DNA from: Capitulum mitella
Lineage: Eukaryota; Arthropoda; Thecostraca; Pollicipedomorpha; Pollicipedidae
Assembly (NCBI GenBank): GCA_030062745.1
Contig: CP099839.1
Span: 67,001-131,000 of the forward strand
Length of the DNA stretch: 64,000 nucleotides
Direction of reading: 5' to 3'
Shown here: in pieces, positions 24,701 to 36,700 of the stretch
Numbering within the stretch: the stretch's first letter is position 1
How the letters are laid out: every line of letters begins with the position of its first letter
Made by a program: the position numbers and the translations under genes
Notes under the pieces: generated by a model
Databases searched by the model: none
What the model was told of the DNA's origin: nothing
The model's input: only the letters and a program-made list of their open reading frames with translations

Positions 24701-27700
24701 GGAGGCCTCAGAGTGCCGCCAAAAGTGACCTAGGCGGCTAAAATTTGGTGGGCAGATGGATCAGCACTAGGACTATCCACCTGAACCCCACATGATGGGC
24801 GTGGTCTAACGGCTCACGCGCAGCGCACGTGCGCTTCTTTCACACCTCTCTGTTTCTTATGGGCCAATTGCAGGGACTCAAACGGCGCAGTCTGGTGCGA
24901 TCATGGCTTGGTAAGGCGGACAGGCAGCTGGACAATCAATTTCGATGGATGCAGGTCGAAACGGGGATGCAGACTGCAACTGAAGCGCGAGGTGCCCAAG
25001 AATAACACCCCCTCCATTATTTCTGCAAAAATGTTATCGCTGGGATGCTGAAAATTGGCGGGAAGGAGCACGTGATACGCCGCAGTTATGTGGCTGTTTT
25101 GCAGGTCAATAGCTTTAGCCTAGTGCGTGCGGGACGCACGTGCTGAGGTGTGTCCCTTTGCCATTCAGGTCATTTGCTTGAAGAGCTAGGAATCTGTCAA
25201 CATGGTTATAATGTAGCTTGTTGATGGAGACAAAGAATAAAATTTCTGGAGTACAAAATGTTTTAGGAGCACATATTTTTTGGTGTTTTTTTAACACCAG
25301 AAAACAAGATCTTTTACAACCTTGGTTGCAAGTCACCACAAACATCCAGGACAAGCAAGATTTAAGGCATCAGTGGCCAGATGCCATCTATGTCAACAGG
25401 CAACCAGTCGGACTTGGGATCCTCCGTTTGCGGGAAATTTGTGATATTTAGCTTGGTACCTTTATTTGGATAAAAGTACTAAGCAGGTCCAACAGTAGGC
25501 CTGCGTGGGACATAAAGCTTTGAATTTCACCCCAATCAACCGTGTAACGCGTTGGTTTGGCTGCATTTAATTTACAGGCCTAAGTAGCAAGAGATATCGA
25601 TCGGCATTTGAATCAAAGACACCAAAGACCAGTCGATGATGGGTTAATCTGAAATCCCAAGACCATCCTTATGACAATCTGAGGCCCAGTTGAACCTTTA
25701 CGACCATTTGCGTGGAATTAGAAAACATGCCAACTTGCAAAGAGCTAAGCGTCTGCAACAAGATTCTGCACACAGGTCGAATGACATCTACAACATGACA
25801 CCCCACAGCATACAGCATACGCTACCGATAGCACAACCATATACGATAAACGGCAGGTGTATTCAAGATAGAAACGTAGCATGAAATGTGTAGGAGATAT
25901 AATTGCATGGCATATAATCTCCTCTTCAAGCCGATTCGGATGATAACGAACCATCACACGCCCCAAGCCAAGCCCGCCATAAATGACGAAGCACATGGTC
26001 ATAAACTAGTGAAACGAGATGGAGCCAGTACACAAGGAAAACGACGACTTGAAAGCGAAGCTTTAAAAAAGCGAACTACCATGCGCCACAAACCATGCCT
26101 GCCGTAAATGACGAAGCACAAAGTCACGAATTTGTCAACGAGATGAAACGAATATACAAAGCCAATGCTGGCTGATAAGCGAAACTTTAAAAAGGCGGTA
26201 ATGAATTACTGCTAGATATACTAGCCGTCCTAATGACAACATACTTCCCGACCGCATCTACCCACAAACTCCATCCACCAGAAAAGGGTAGTTCACCAAG
26301 CCCCGAAGGAGGGTCAAAACAATTCGCGTCTGACCAGAGGACGAAACGTTCAAACCACCTGCAGACCGACTCGGTTCGGCTCGGGGTGGGGTCGAGTGCT
26401 CTGGAGATGACAAGGACACGGGGCTGCGTTCCCGAGGATCCGCTACTGCATCGTCTCCAGGATCCAGTCGATGTACGCCGACACTCGGGTGTAGATGCCC
26501 GGGAACTCGGGGTTGCCGCAGCCGACGCCGGTCGAGACGATGCCGACCAGCTGCCGGCGGCTGTCGCCGAGAATGGTGAGCAGTGGGCCGCCCGAGTCGC
26601 CGGGGCACGCGTCTCGCGGCACCTCGTCCCGGCTCAGAGCGCACACCTTGGTGCCCTGGAACCCGCCGGGGAAGCGCGAGTCGAACTGCGGCACCCGGCT
26701 GTGGGCGCGCTCGCACTCGGCCACGTCCGACACGCGCAGCGGCACCTTCTGCAGCACGTCCGGCGTGTTGCCGGCGAACTCCAGCCGACCCCAGCCGGCC
26801 ATCTCCACCAGCAGGTCGGTCTCGGTCGGCTGGCCGGCCGGCGGCAGGCAGATGGGCCGCACCGTCTTGGTCACGTCCACCGGCCGGTCGAGCCGCACCA
26901 GTGAAATGTCGTTCTGCGATCCGGCGTACTGCGGGTGCCGCAGCACGGCCGACACGTTCCGCTCCTGGTGCTCCACCTCGTCCGGCTTGGACAGCGTGTG
27001 GTCGCCGATGCGGACGCCGATGGCGCCGGCCTGTTCGGGCCGCAGGCAGTGGGCTGCCGTCAGCAGGTACCGGCGACTCACGAGCACGCCGCCGCAGAAC
27101 CAGTCGCCCAGGCCGGCGGCCGACCAGCGGCCGAACAGCGCCATCCACGGCCACCGACCCCGCACCGCGGCGAACCCGTTGAACCCTGCCGCGAAGAACT
27201 CGCCTTTGGGCGCGTCGAAGATCGCCATGGTCACTCCGCAGTCCTCGGAGACGGGCGAAGGAGTGGCCGGCGGGGCGGCCGTCGGCCGGTCAGTGGCGGG
27301 TCCGAGAGCTCCGCAGCAGACCAGCGAGGCCGCGCCTCGGAAGCCACAGATGGTGGGCGGCCGCCGGCGGATGTCATGGCTGCTGCGGTAGTCGGAGCAC
27401 TCGGTGATCGGCACGCACCGCTGCCGCGCGCCGCACCGGCCGTTCTCCGCCCTGTCGAAGGTGACGCCGGTGGCGGCCGTCGCGGCGGACAGCGCCAGCA
27501 GCGTCGCGGCCGTCACTTCCCGTCTGCTGATCGGCAGAACCATCGCTCGCCGCGTCCCGGGTATCGGAGACAAACGCGCCGCTCCGCCACTTCCAGACGT
27601 CTGGCGGCGGGTCTCGAGCGCCGCTCCTGGGGCCGGCCGCCCGGCCGCCCTCCGCCCGGCCGATTGGCCACACCGGGTCACGTGATTCGGGGGCAGGCTC

Positions 27701-30700
27701 CCGAGTGCAGCTTCCCAGCATCGCCACGACCAAGCAGGCGCGGCCCGTGCGAAAAAAGCCAAATCCGACACACTCCAGCAGCACCCAGTGCCGGACAGCC
27801 GCGTGCAATCAAATCGATCTGACGCAGCACGGCCAGACAGAATGGCCCGTGACCGACGACGCGTCAAGCTCGCAGGCACTCAATACGACATTGTAGGCCG
27901 CGCCGCCGCGGATGGCTGTGTAACTGTGATTTCATGGACGACATAACGGTGAAGGAACGTTTCGAGTTGGTAGGGCCATAGCCATTTTTCGCCAATTACT
28001 TCACACTCGACATAATACAACTAATGTCAAAAGCGACCCAAAGTCGGTAGGGCTACACCTGACCTGTGGGTTGTCACACCCACGGCAAGATGTACTAAGC
28101 GAACAGACACCGATAAAAACTGACAGCTCATCGCAGGTGGATACACCACACTTCTTTCATTCTAATCCAAAACCTATATGGCTGATGAAATGTGCGCTCT
28201 GGCGACTACAATTCCAGTAAAGTTGCACCTCTCTTTTCCACTAGCCCATGACAAACGTACCGCATACCTTATTCAATAGAAAGGTACCCATATTGTTCGC
28301 CAACGAGCGCCAAGACTGATGTAAGCAGGGGATGTCCAACACCGACATCGTTGTCGCTGGAAACGGTAGAACCGGGAGTCACACTTCTCAGCGCGGCTGC
28401 CAAGCGCAACAACCTGCGTCCACCTCTGCCGCCGAGGGGCGCCCTCTGTCCGCTGACGCTATTCCAGGAAAGCGCCGTCGCCGGCACAAGCGGCCGCAAC
28501 GGACGACCACACGTGACGCCAGCAGCCGGGCGACTTCTGCCGATCCGGTTCGCCACTGGCCCCGGGTCCGCACGTGCGTCGCAGGCGGGGAATCCTCGGA
28601 CCAGTCACGCAACACACACCACGACGGCAAAGCCGGGGTCTAGCCTCAGCTGCGTCACAATTGAGAGTATTATGCACATTGCACAATTACCAGTCTTAAC
28701 CGGGGACTGGCCGGCGATATTGGATTGCAGGAAAAGAAACCGTCCGGGAGCGAAAAGCTATTTAACTCACCGCTGACTGAGGGGAGTGGTAAACACTGTC
28801 CTCCCATGGCGAGTTTTCGAGACATCTAAAAACGAAGAAAGGCACCGATGCGAAGATTTCAGTACATTTTCTTACACCAAGGTCACATCTTTTGGTACAA
28901 TATGCTCCATCGTCACTATTACAGTTTCAGTTCATCCCAAAACGAATCCAAAAGGCAACGATGTTTACAGTTTTCTCCATCTGATTTCAATTCGCGTGTT
29001 TTTCAACAAAATAAGTTGCAAGGTACTGGGATGTTACGTAGGGATGCACCGGATCTCGCCGGATATTGGGCTGAATATTTGGGATTATGCGATATCCGGT
29101 ATCTGGCTGGATATTTCTGTGATCCGGCCGGATATTGCCGGATATTTGGCCTTCGAGCGTCCGGTCGAGACGTTCTAATATCTGCCTACAAAACCGTTTC
29201 AGGAGCAACGTGCCTTGTTATATCAGATTGTCGACGTAACTGACAGATCCAAGCAGGGGCGGCTGATTACAGGGGCAGGGGCAGCTGCCCCCTCGCCCAT
29301 CTCCGGTCAAAATTTAGAATTAACCTTATGGCGTTGCATAGGAAAAAAGTTAAAAATCGACTGCCGTCTCATCTCTGGAGACGCTCAGCGGCCACTGAGT
29401 CCAAGGTCTGTCTGGAGCACTACTTTTTCTTCTTAGTTCGGAAGGGTTGAGACATAATTTGCAAGGGTGGGACTCAAGCTCAAAGTACTGCAACAACAGT
29501 TACCATATCCTGAGCAGCCCATAATGTGGTATATCATCTTTCTGTTTCCCAAACATTTTTATCTGTCTCAAATACTCTTGTACAAATGCATTAACCCGGC
29601 ACCGCCTGGCGTGTTTTTGTACCTGCGACTGCCTGGGGTATCAAAAAGGGCACCCTCTGCTATCTCGGGATCTAACCGTTGGATCGGAGCCGGTCTACCA
29701 CCAATCGATAGCCCTGAGTCTTGTGATTCAGAAAATACTATGTCCGCCCTGGTCACGTGACTGGTGACGTCACAAGTCACGTAATCGCATCGTAATCGTT
29801 ATCACGTGACGCACAAGTCACGGATCGGTAATAGTGGCCTTAGAGCCTTCAGCTGGGTGTCGAACGCAAGGTCACCATTTTGTGCACCAGAAGCATGCCA
29901 AAGTGTTGAGAAATATCGGGTCAAGGTCAGCCTAGGTCAGGCGAAAGAATGGTTTTACTTTACATACGAAAGATCGATATCTTCTCAGAGCCGTTTTGAT
30001 CCACGTGACAAAAACAACGGAAGTGAAACCTTCTGATGACCAGTTTTGCATTACCTGACTTTCATCCGGTCAAGGTTAATCTAGGTCAGGTCAGATAACG
30101 CTGCATTACTCTTCCCGCCAAACAGCAATAATTATTCGCTGGGATTCTTGACCACGTCAAGCACACAACTGAGATCCCGTGATCTCGTGATAATTAAATC
30201 TATTCTGTCTGCTCTTGATCGGGTCAAGGTCAAACCAGGCCTGGACAAATAGTCATTTTTCTTCTTCTAACTAAGAACAATAATTGCTCTATGCTGCTAT
30301 TGAACGATCTTCATTTGTTTTTTTTTCATCTGCTATTGAACGACCTTCATCTGTTTCAGCTGAATGTTGCATTTTATTACTTTTTGACATCTACCTATGA
30401 CGTGATATGACATCACCTCACGTTGCATTTGGGGAGCCTTGCCAAGAGGCGCATATAGATTTGCTTGTCTGGCTTGAATGATGGGGGAGGTCAGTGACAA
30501 CCACTTCAATCACCCACAATGCACATCAGTCCTAATGTCATCATGCATGTGACCTAGAATGCTCCCAATGCTGACGTGTGACGGTCGTATATCTGTCTGG
30601 GGATCGTGTCCTACGTAAATCCAAATAATTCATGCATTATGCTGGCGAATATTATCCAAGAAACGAAGCAAGTTCGCACCATCGCCAGAAAAGGCGGAAA

Positions 30701-33700
30701 CATACATGCAAGAGTTTAGTTATAACGTCATATCTCCATGACCTGACTAGCATGAAAATGGTTTGATGTCAAAATGTGTAACATTGATTGATGAACAGGT
30801 ACTGGAAATTTTGTCGGGTTAACTGTAACTGTTCAGAAGTTATTCAAGTAAAACCGAGGGGTGCCCTATTTGACATCCCCCAGGCGGTGCCGGGTTAAAG
30901 GATAATGCACCTCAATGGACATACCTTAGTATTTGTATAGAATGCTTATCAAGCCAAGTATTCTAGGTGTACCACGGTACCATAATGACATTCTGCATAT
31001 TCTGGAACCTTTGCCTTTTACCTACAGTCAGAGATGGTGAGTTCTGCTATGATTGCTGTGTTCTTTATTCTGTTTTTACAGTAAAACATGCCGAAACCTC
31101 ACAATAACTGTAAGCGCTAGGAGGAATGATTCAGAAACTGTTAATATTTTTTGGTGTTTTTCAATTTTTGGGATCATTCTTTTTCAACTCAGTCGTTCCC
31201 GTTTCATTTTTCGGCAACAAATAGTAAATAACAACAGGCAAACATAATATCCGGCATCTGGCCGGATATCCGGCCGGACATCGGGTACCCGATCCAGCGT
31301 ATCCGGTATCCGGCCGGATCACAAAAATCCCGATCCGGTGCATCCCTAATGTTACGTTACGTATAAATATGGCATGAGATGTGAACTAAAGCCAAGCGCT
31401 TGAAGGTTCAGTGATGTTTTGTTGAAACTGTACAAGAAGAGCTCGAATGAAGATCGATTTGATCCAATACGTTGAGAAGTTGCTGAGCTAATCGGCCATA
31501 GGATATTTACATCATTTAGCTCTGACCTCCGCTCTCAATCTGGACAAGTACTGACGATGTTCATGAGCATGATGCACTCAAGTATGTACGACATTGATGG
31601 TGGTGTGAATTAAATGTGATGGCAACTTACACTGCGCCCGCAATGGATAAAAAATAAATAACTTGGGTCCTGACTGTGACTTGACCCCATTATTGCCCAG
31701 AATTTAATTCAAAATCGAAGGAGGTGAAAGCGTGCTTTGCACGCTTTTACTGCGTGAGATTTCATACATGCCGGTCGCTCGGAAAAGTTCAGATCCAGGT
31801 GCCTGTCAGTCAATCAGTCAATCTGTCCAAGCTACCGAGCGTCTGTCGCCCGGACGCGCCAACCGATCGCGGCACCGGTGGCGCCGTCGGGTGCGCCGAC
31901 TCGGTAGACAAGGTTGTGGTACAGGTTTCGAAGCGATTTGTGGCGTGCGGTTCGTGCCACGTGGCACAAGCCAGACCACTGCAGAATTCAATTAATCATG
32001 GGTACAGGTCAAATGGCGGATGCTCTTCCATCAAGACTTGGTGGCAACATGGCCCCACTTAAGGGTACTCACTTTTGTGGTCAGCACCCATGTGCAATCC
32101 ACGTGACCATCCACAGGCACGAGTTTCGATTTGGATTCGGAGGCCTCAGAGTGCCGCCAAAAGTGACCTAGGCGGCTAAAATTTGGTGGGCAGATGGATC
32201 AGCACTAGGGCTATCCACATGAACCGCACATGATGGGCGTGGTCTAACGGCGCACGCGCAGCGCACGTGCGCTTCTTTCACACCTCTCTGTTTCTTACGG
32301 GCCAATTGCAGGGACTCAAACGGCGCAATCTGGTGCGATCATGGCTTGGTAAGGCGGACAGGCAGTTGGACGATCAATTTCGATGGATGCAGGTCGAAAC
32401 GGGGGTGAAGCTTGCGACGTGAAGGGCCTGATGCCCAAGAATAACACCCCGTTTTTACTGCTGCAAAAATATTACCGCTAGGGCGCTGAAAATTGGCGGG
32501 AAGGAGCACGTCATACGCGGCAGTCGATATATGAGGTTGTTTTGCGCGTCAATAGCTTTAGCTTAGTGCGTGCGGGACGCACATGCTGAGGTGTGCCCCT
32601 CTGCCATTCAGGTCTTTGGTTTGGGAGCCGCTGGTGTTGGAAGAGCCAAATTTCGTGGTGGGCTGCAAGTCACCACAAGCATCCAGGACAAGCAAGATTT
32701 GACAAGCAAGATCAGTCGCCAGATGCCATCCATGTAAACATGCAACCTGTTGGACTTGGGATCCTCTGTTTACAGGAAGTTTGTCATATCTACCTTTATT
32801 TGGACAAGGGTACTAAGATGGTGCAAAGGCAGGCCTGCGTGAGATGCAAAGCTTCGAATTCCATCCCAAACAACGGTGCAACGCGTTGGTTTGGCTGCAA
32901 TGAATTTTACAGGCCGACGTAGCAAGATATATCGATTGGCATTTAAATGAAGGAAATTCGTCGTTTAGTCCAAGAAATAAACTGGGGTTGGACAATTTTC
33001 TCCCCAGCGGCAATGGTTTCACTATTACAAATACTATTAATCATACTATATAATACTAAACCTACTAATACCAAAAACCTCTCCATGACGGGTTAATCTG
33101 AAATCCCAAGACCGTCCTTATGACAATTTGAGGCCCACTCGTATCTTTACGGCCATTTGCGTGGGACTGAAAGATTAGCAGGCTAGCAAAGCGCTAAGCG
33201 TCTGCAACAAGATTCTGCACAGAAGTCGAATGACACATCTACCACAACATGACACCCCACATCATATAGTACACGCTATCGATAGCATAACCATATACGA
33301 TAAACGGCAGGTGTATTCAAGGTAGAAAAGATTCAAGGTAAGGTAGAAATATTCAAGGTAGCATAACAGATGTAGGAGACATCACTGCACGCCACATAGC
33401 CTCTTCAAGCCGGTTTGGACGATAATGAACAATCACATGCCCGAAGCCAAGCCCGCCATACATGACGAAGCACATAGTACAGTACTCAAAGCAAACGCTG
33501 ACTTGAAAGCGAAGCTTTAAAAAGGCGAACTATCATGCGCCACAAACCATGCCTGCCGTAAATGATGAAGCACAAAGTCACGAATTTGTCAACGAGATGA
33601 AACAAATATACAAAGCCAATGCTGGCTGATAAGCGAAGCTTTAAAAAGGCGGTAATGAATTACTGCTAGAAATACTAGCCGTCCTAATGACAACATACTT

Positions 33701-36700
33701 CCCGACCGCATCTACCCACAAACTCCATCCACCAGAAAAGGGTAGTTCACCAAGCCCCGAAGGAGGGTCAAAACAATTCGCGTCTGACCAGAGGACGAAA
33801 CGTTCAAACCACCTGCAGACCGACTCGGTTCGGCTCGGGGTGGGGTCGAGTGCTCTGGAGATGACAAGGACACGGGGCTGCGTTCCCGAGGATCCGCTAC
33901 TGCATCGTCTCCAGGATCCAGTCGATGTACGCCGACACTCGGGTGTAGATGCCCGGGAACTCGGGGTTGCCGCAGCCGACGCCGGTCGAGACGATGCCGA
34001 CCAGCTGCCGGCGGCTGTCGCCGAGAATGGTGAGCAGTGGGCCGCCCGAGTCGCCGGGGCACGCGTCTCGCGGCACCTCGTCCCGGCTCAGAGCGCACAC
34101 CTTGGTGCCCTGGAACCCGCCGGGGAAGCGCGAGTCGAACTGCGGCACCCGGCTGTGGGCGCGCTCGCACTCGGCCACGTCCGACACGCGCAGCGGCACC
34201 TTCTGCAGCACGTCCGGCGTGTTGCCGGCGAACTCCAGCCGACCCCAGCCGGCCATCTCCACCAGCAGGTCGGTCTCGGTCGGCTGGCCGGCCGGCGGCA
34301 GGCAGATGGGCCGCACCGTCTTGGTCACGTCCACCGGCCGGTCGAGCCGCACCAGTGAAATGTCGTTCTGCGATCCGGCGTACTGCGGGTGCCGCAGCAC
34401 GGCCGACACGTTCCGCTCCTGGTGCTCCACCTCGTCCGGCTTGGACAGCGTGTGGTCGCCGATGCGGACGCCGATGGCGCCGGCCTGTTCGGGCCGCAGG
34501 CAGTGGGCTGCCGTCAGCAGGTACCGGCGACTCACGAGCACGCCGCCGCAGAACCAGTCGCCCAGGCCGGCGGCCGACCAGCGGCCGAACAGCGCCATCC
34601 ACGGCCACCGACCCCGCACCGCGGCGAACCCGTTGAACGCGAACTGCGGGCAGTGCAGGCCTTCGCACACGTCGAAGATCGCCTCGGCCACTCCGCAGTC
34701 CTCGAGGACGGCCGCCGGAGTGGCCGGCGGAATGGTCGGTGGTGCGGCCGTCGGCCGGTCAGTGGCGGGTCCGAGAGCTCCGCAGCAGACCAGCGAGGCC
34801 GCGCCTCGGAAGCCACAGATGGTGGGCGGCCGCCGGCGGATGTCATGGCTGCTGCGGTAGTCGGAGCACTCGGTGATCGGCACGCACCGCTGCCGCGCGC
34901 CGCACCGGCCGTTCCCCGCCCTGTCGAAGGTGAGGCCGGTGGCGGCCGTCGCGGCGGACAGCGCCAGCAGCGTCGCGGCCGTCACTACCCGTCTGCCGAT
35001 CGGAAGGACCATCGCTCGCCGCGTCCCGGGTATCGGAGACGAACGCGCCGCTCCGCCACTTCCAGACGTCTGGCGGCGGGTCTCGAGCGCCGCTCCCGAG
35101 GCCGCCCGGCCGCCCTCCGCCCGGCCGACTGGCCACACCGGGTCACGTGATTACGGGGAGCAGGCTCCAGAGTGCAGCTGCCCAGTACCGCCAGGACCAG
35201 ATAGCCGCGGCCCGTACAAAATGAGTTCCTGCAGTAGCTAACCAAGCAAATTTTACTGAACAAGAAAATACTCACTGACGGATCTGAGCACAAAAACGTT
35301 CAAACATAGAGTAGAAGGTGTTCTTCCATTTCTATACAACCATATACATTATTTACTAGCATGCCTCAGGGGACCCATGACTAGTGGCGCCTATTGCTCT
35401 TCTAGTCAAATTTGGAGATAAGTTTTCAAATGTTATCCGATGGGTTTATTTTACCTCGACGCATTTTGCACCGCTAACGGATAATTACCTGTCTCCTTCC
35501 GTATTTCCGCCCGAAGAATTGTCAGTTGAATCCTCACGCGTCCCATGGTACTTTTCTCTGTCACTACTGAGGGATTACCAATGCAGGACGCGGGGGTTGC
35601 GCCACCCCCTACCCCATGAGGTAGGTGTCTGAGATTGCCGGGGACCGGATTACAACCCAGAACCCGGATTAAGAACCCACAATTTGCCACAGCTGACTTT
35701 CCATCCTTTCTAAACCTTTTCCAAAACGGATTATGTAGTGTCTGAGACCTGTGTTCCGTGATGTTTGGCCCGAGGCGGGCACGTGCTTTGCGGCGCAGCG
35801 TGCTGCAGGGGCGGTGCGGCCCTGAGCCAATGAGCTGCCGCCGGCGCGCGGGTCACCGGCGATGTGGAGTAAGCGGGGCCGGGGCCAGGGGACACGGCGG
35901 TGAAATGCGGGTTGCGGCGGCTCGAAGGTTGGCGACCCTACAGATTACTGCAAGGTCATCTCAGGTCATCGAGTTATAATGCCATTCTCGAAGCCTTGCA
36001 AAGCAATTTTTACATCTGAGCCATGTTTTGGCTTCTTTCCCGGGATTTTGACGAAATAAGTCAGTTTTTATGCGGGGATATTTAACCAGATGCCTGAAAT
36101 CATATATGTATTACAAGGCCTTGTCAACAACAAAACGTTTCCAATATCAAATCGGGCCACTAACCTTAGCGGATGTCAAAATGCATTTGGTCTGGCACTG
36201 AATAATTCTTATCGCTGATTTCAGTAATGCTTTTTTGCGGGGGGGAGTTGATTGACTATTTTGACGACATGATTCTGACCGCAAACTAATTTTTCTCCTC
36301 CCGATGATTAGAACACTGTTCCGTGGAAAAAACATTTTGGCACTAGCCGCGTCACGACAGATGACAAAGATACGATAAAGATATCTCTCGCTGACCTGAC
36401 CTTGACCCAGAAAAACAAAAGCAGTTACTAAAAAAAGGGCTGATAAATTTCAAAAACAAATCGCTTCAAAAGCATGGCTTGCAGGCACGACTGTTACAAG
36501 ACTACTACCATGAAGTCGAACACGGCAAACAACATAATATGCTCTTTCGCAGTGACCTCCGAGGTCACGAGACAACATGAAGGGGTCAAATCGGATGCCA
36601 ATTCAATCAAAAGATGAGGTGCACGCTCGTTTTTGTTTTGCCGCTCTGTCACTCAAAAACAAAAGTACCTGTTAAACATACCAGTCACTGTGCCTCTCCG

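Larger units (their letters stand above)
27775..35220. repeat. Segmental duplication, unit 2 (contains hAT insertion and protease copy 2)
   Basis: Direct tandem copy of unit 1, interrupted by the 2,310-bp element at 29039-31348. Without it the unit length is about 5.1 kb. Non-coding parts have diverged by substitutions and small indels, more than the protease coding part. Confidence 0.85.

Noticed and set aside
26495-27391. Plus-strand open frames antisense to the protease (also 33949-34860)
   Set aside because: They are mirror frames of a GC-rich coding sequence; the minus-strand product has a signal peptide, CLIP cysteines and a complete S1 domain.
29760-29830. Cluster of TGACGTCA and CACGTGA palindromes as a regulatory module
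   Set aside because: It lies within the hAT-like insertion and has no linked gene; short palindromes are expected in such elements.
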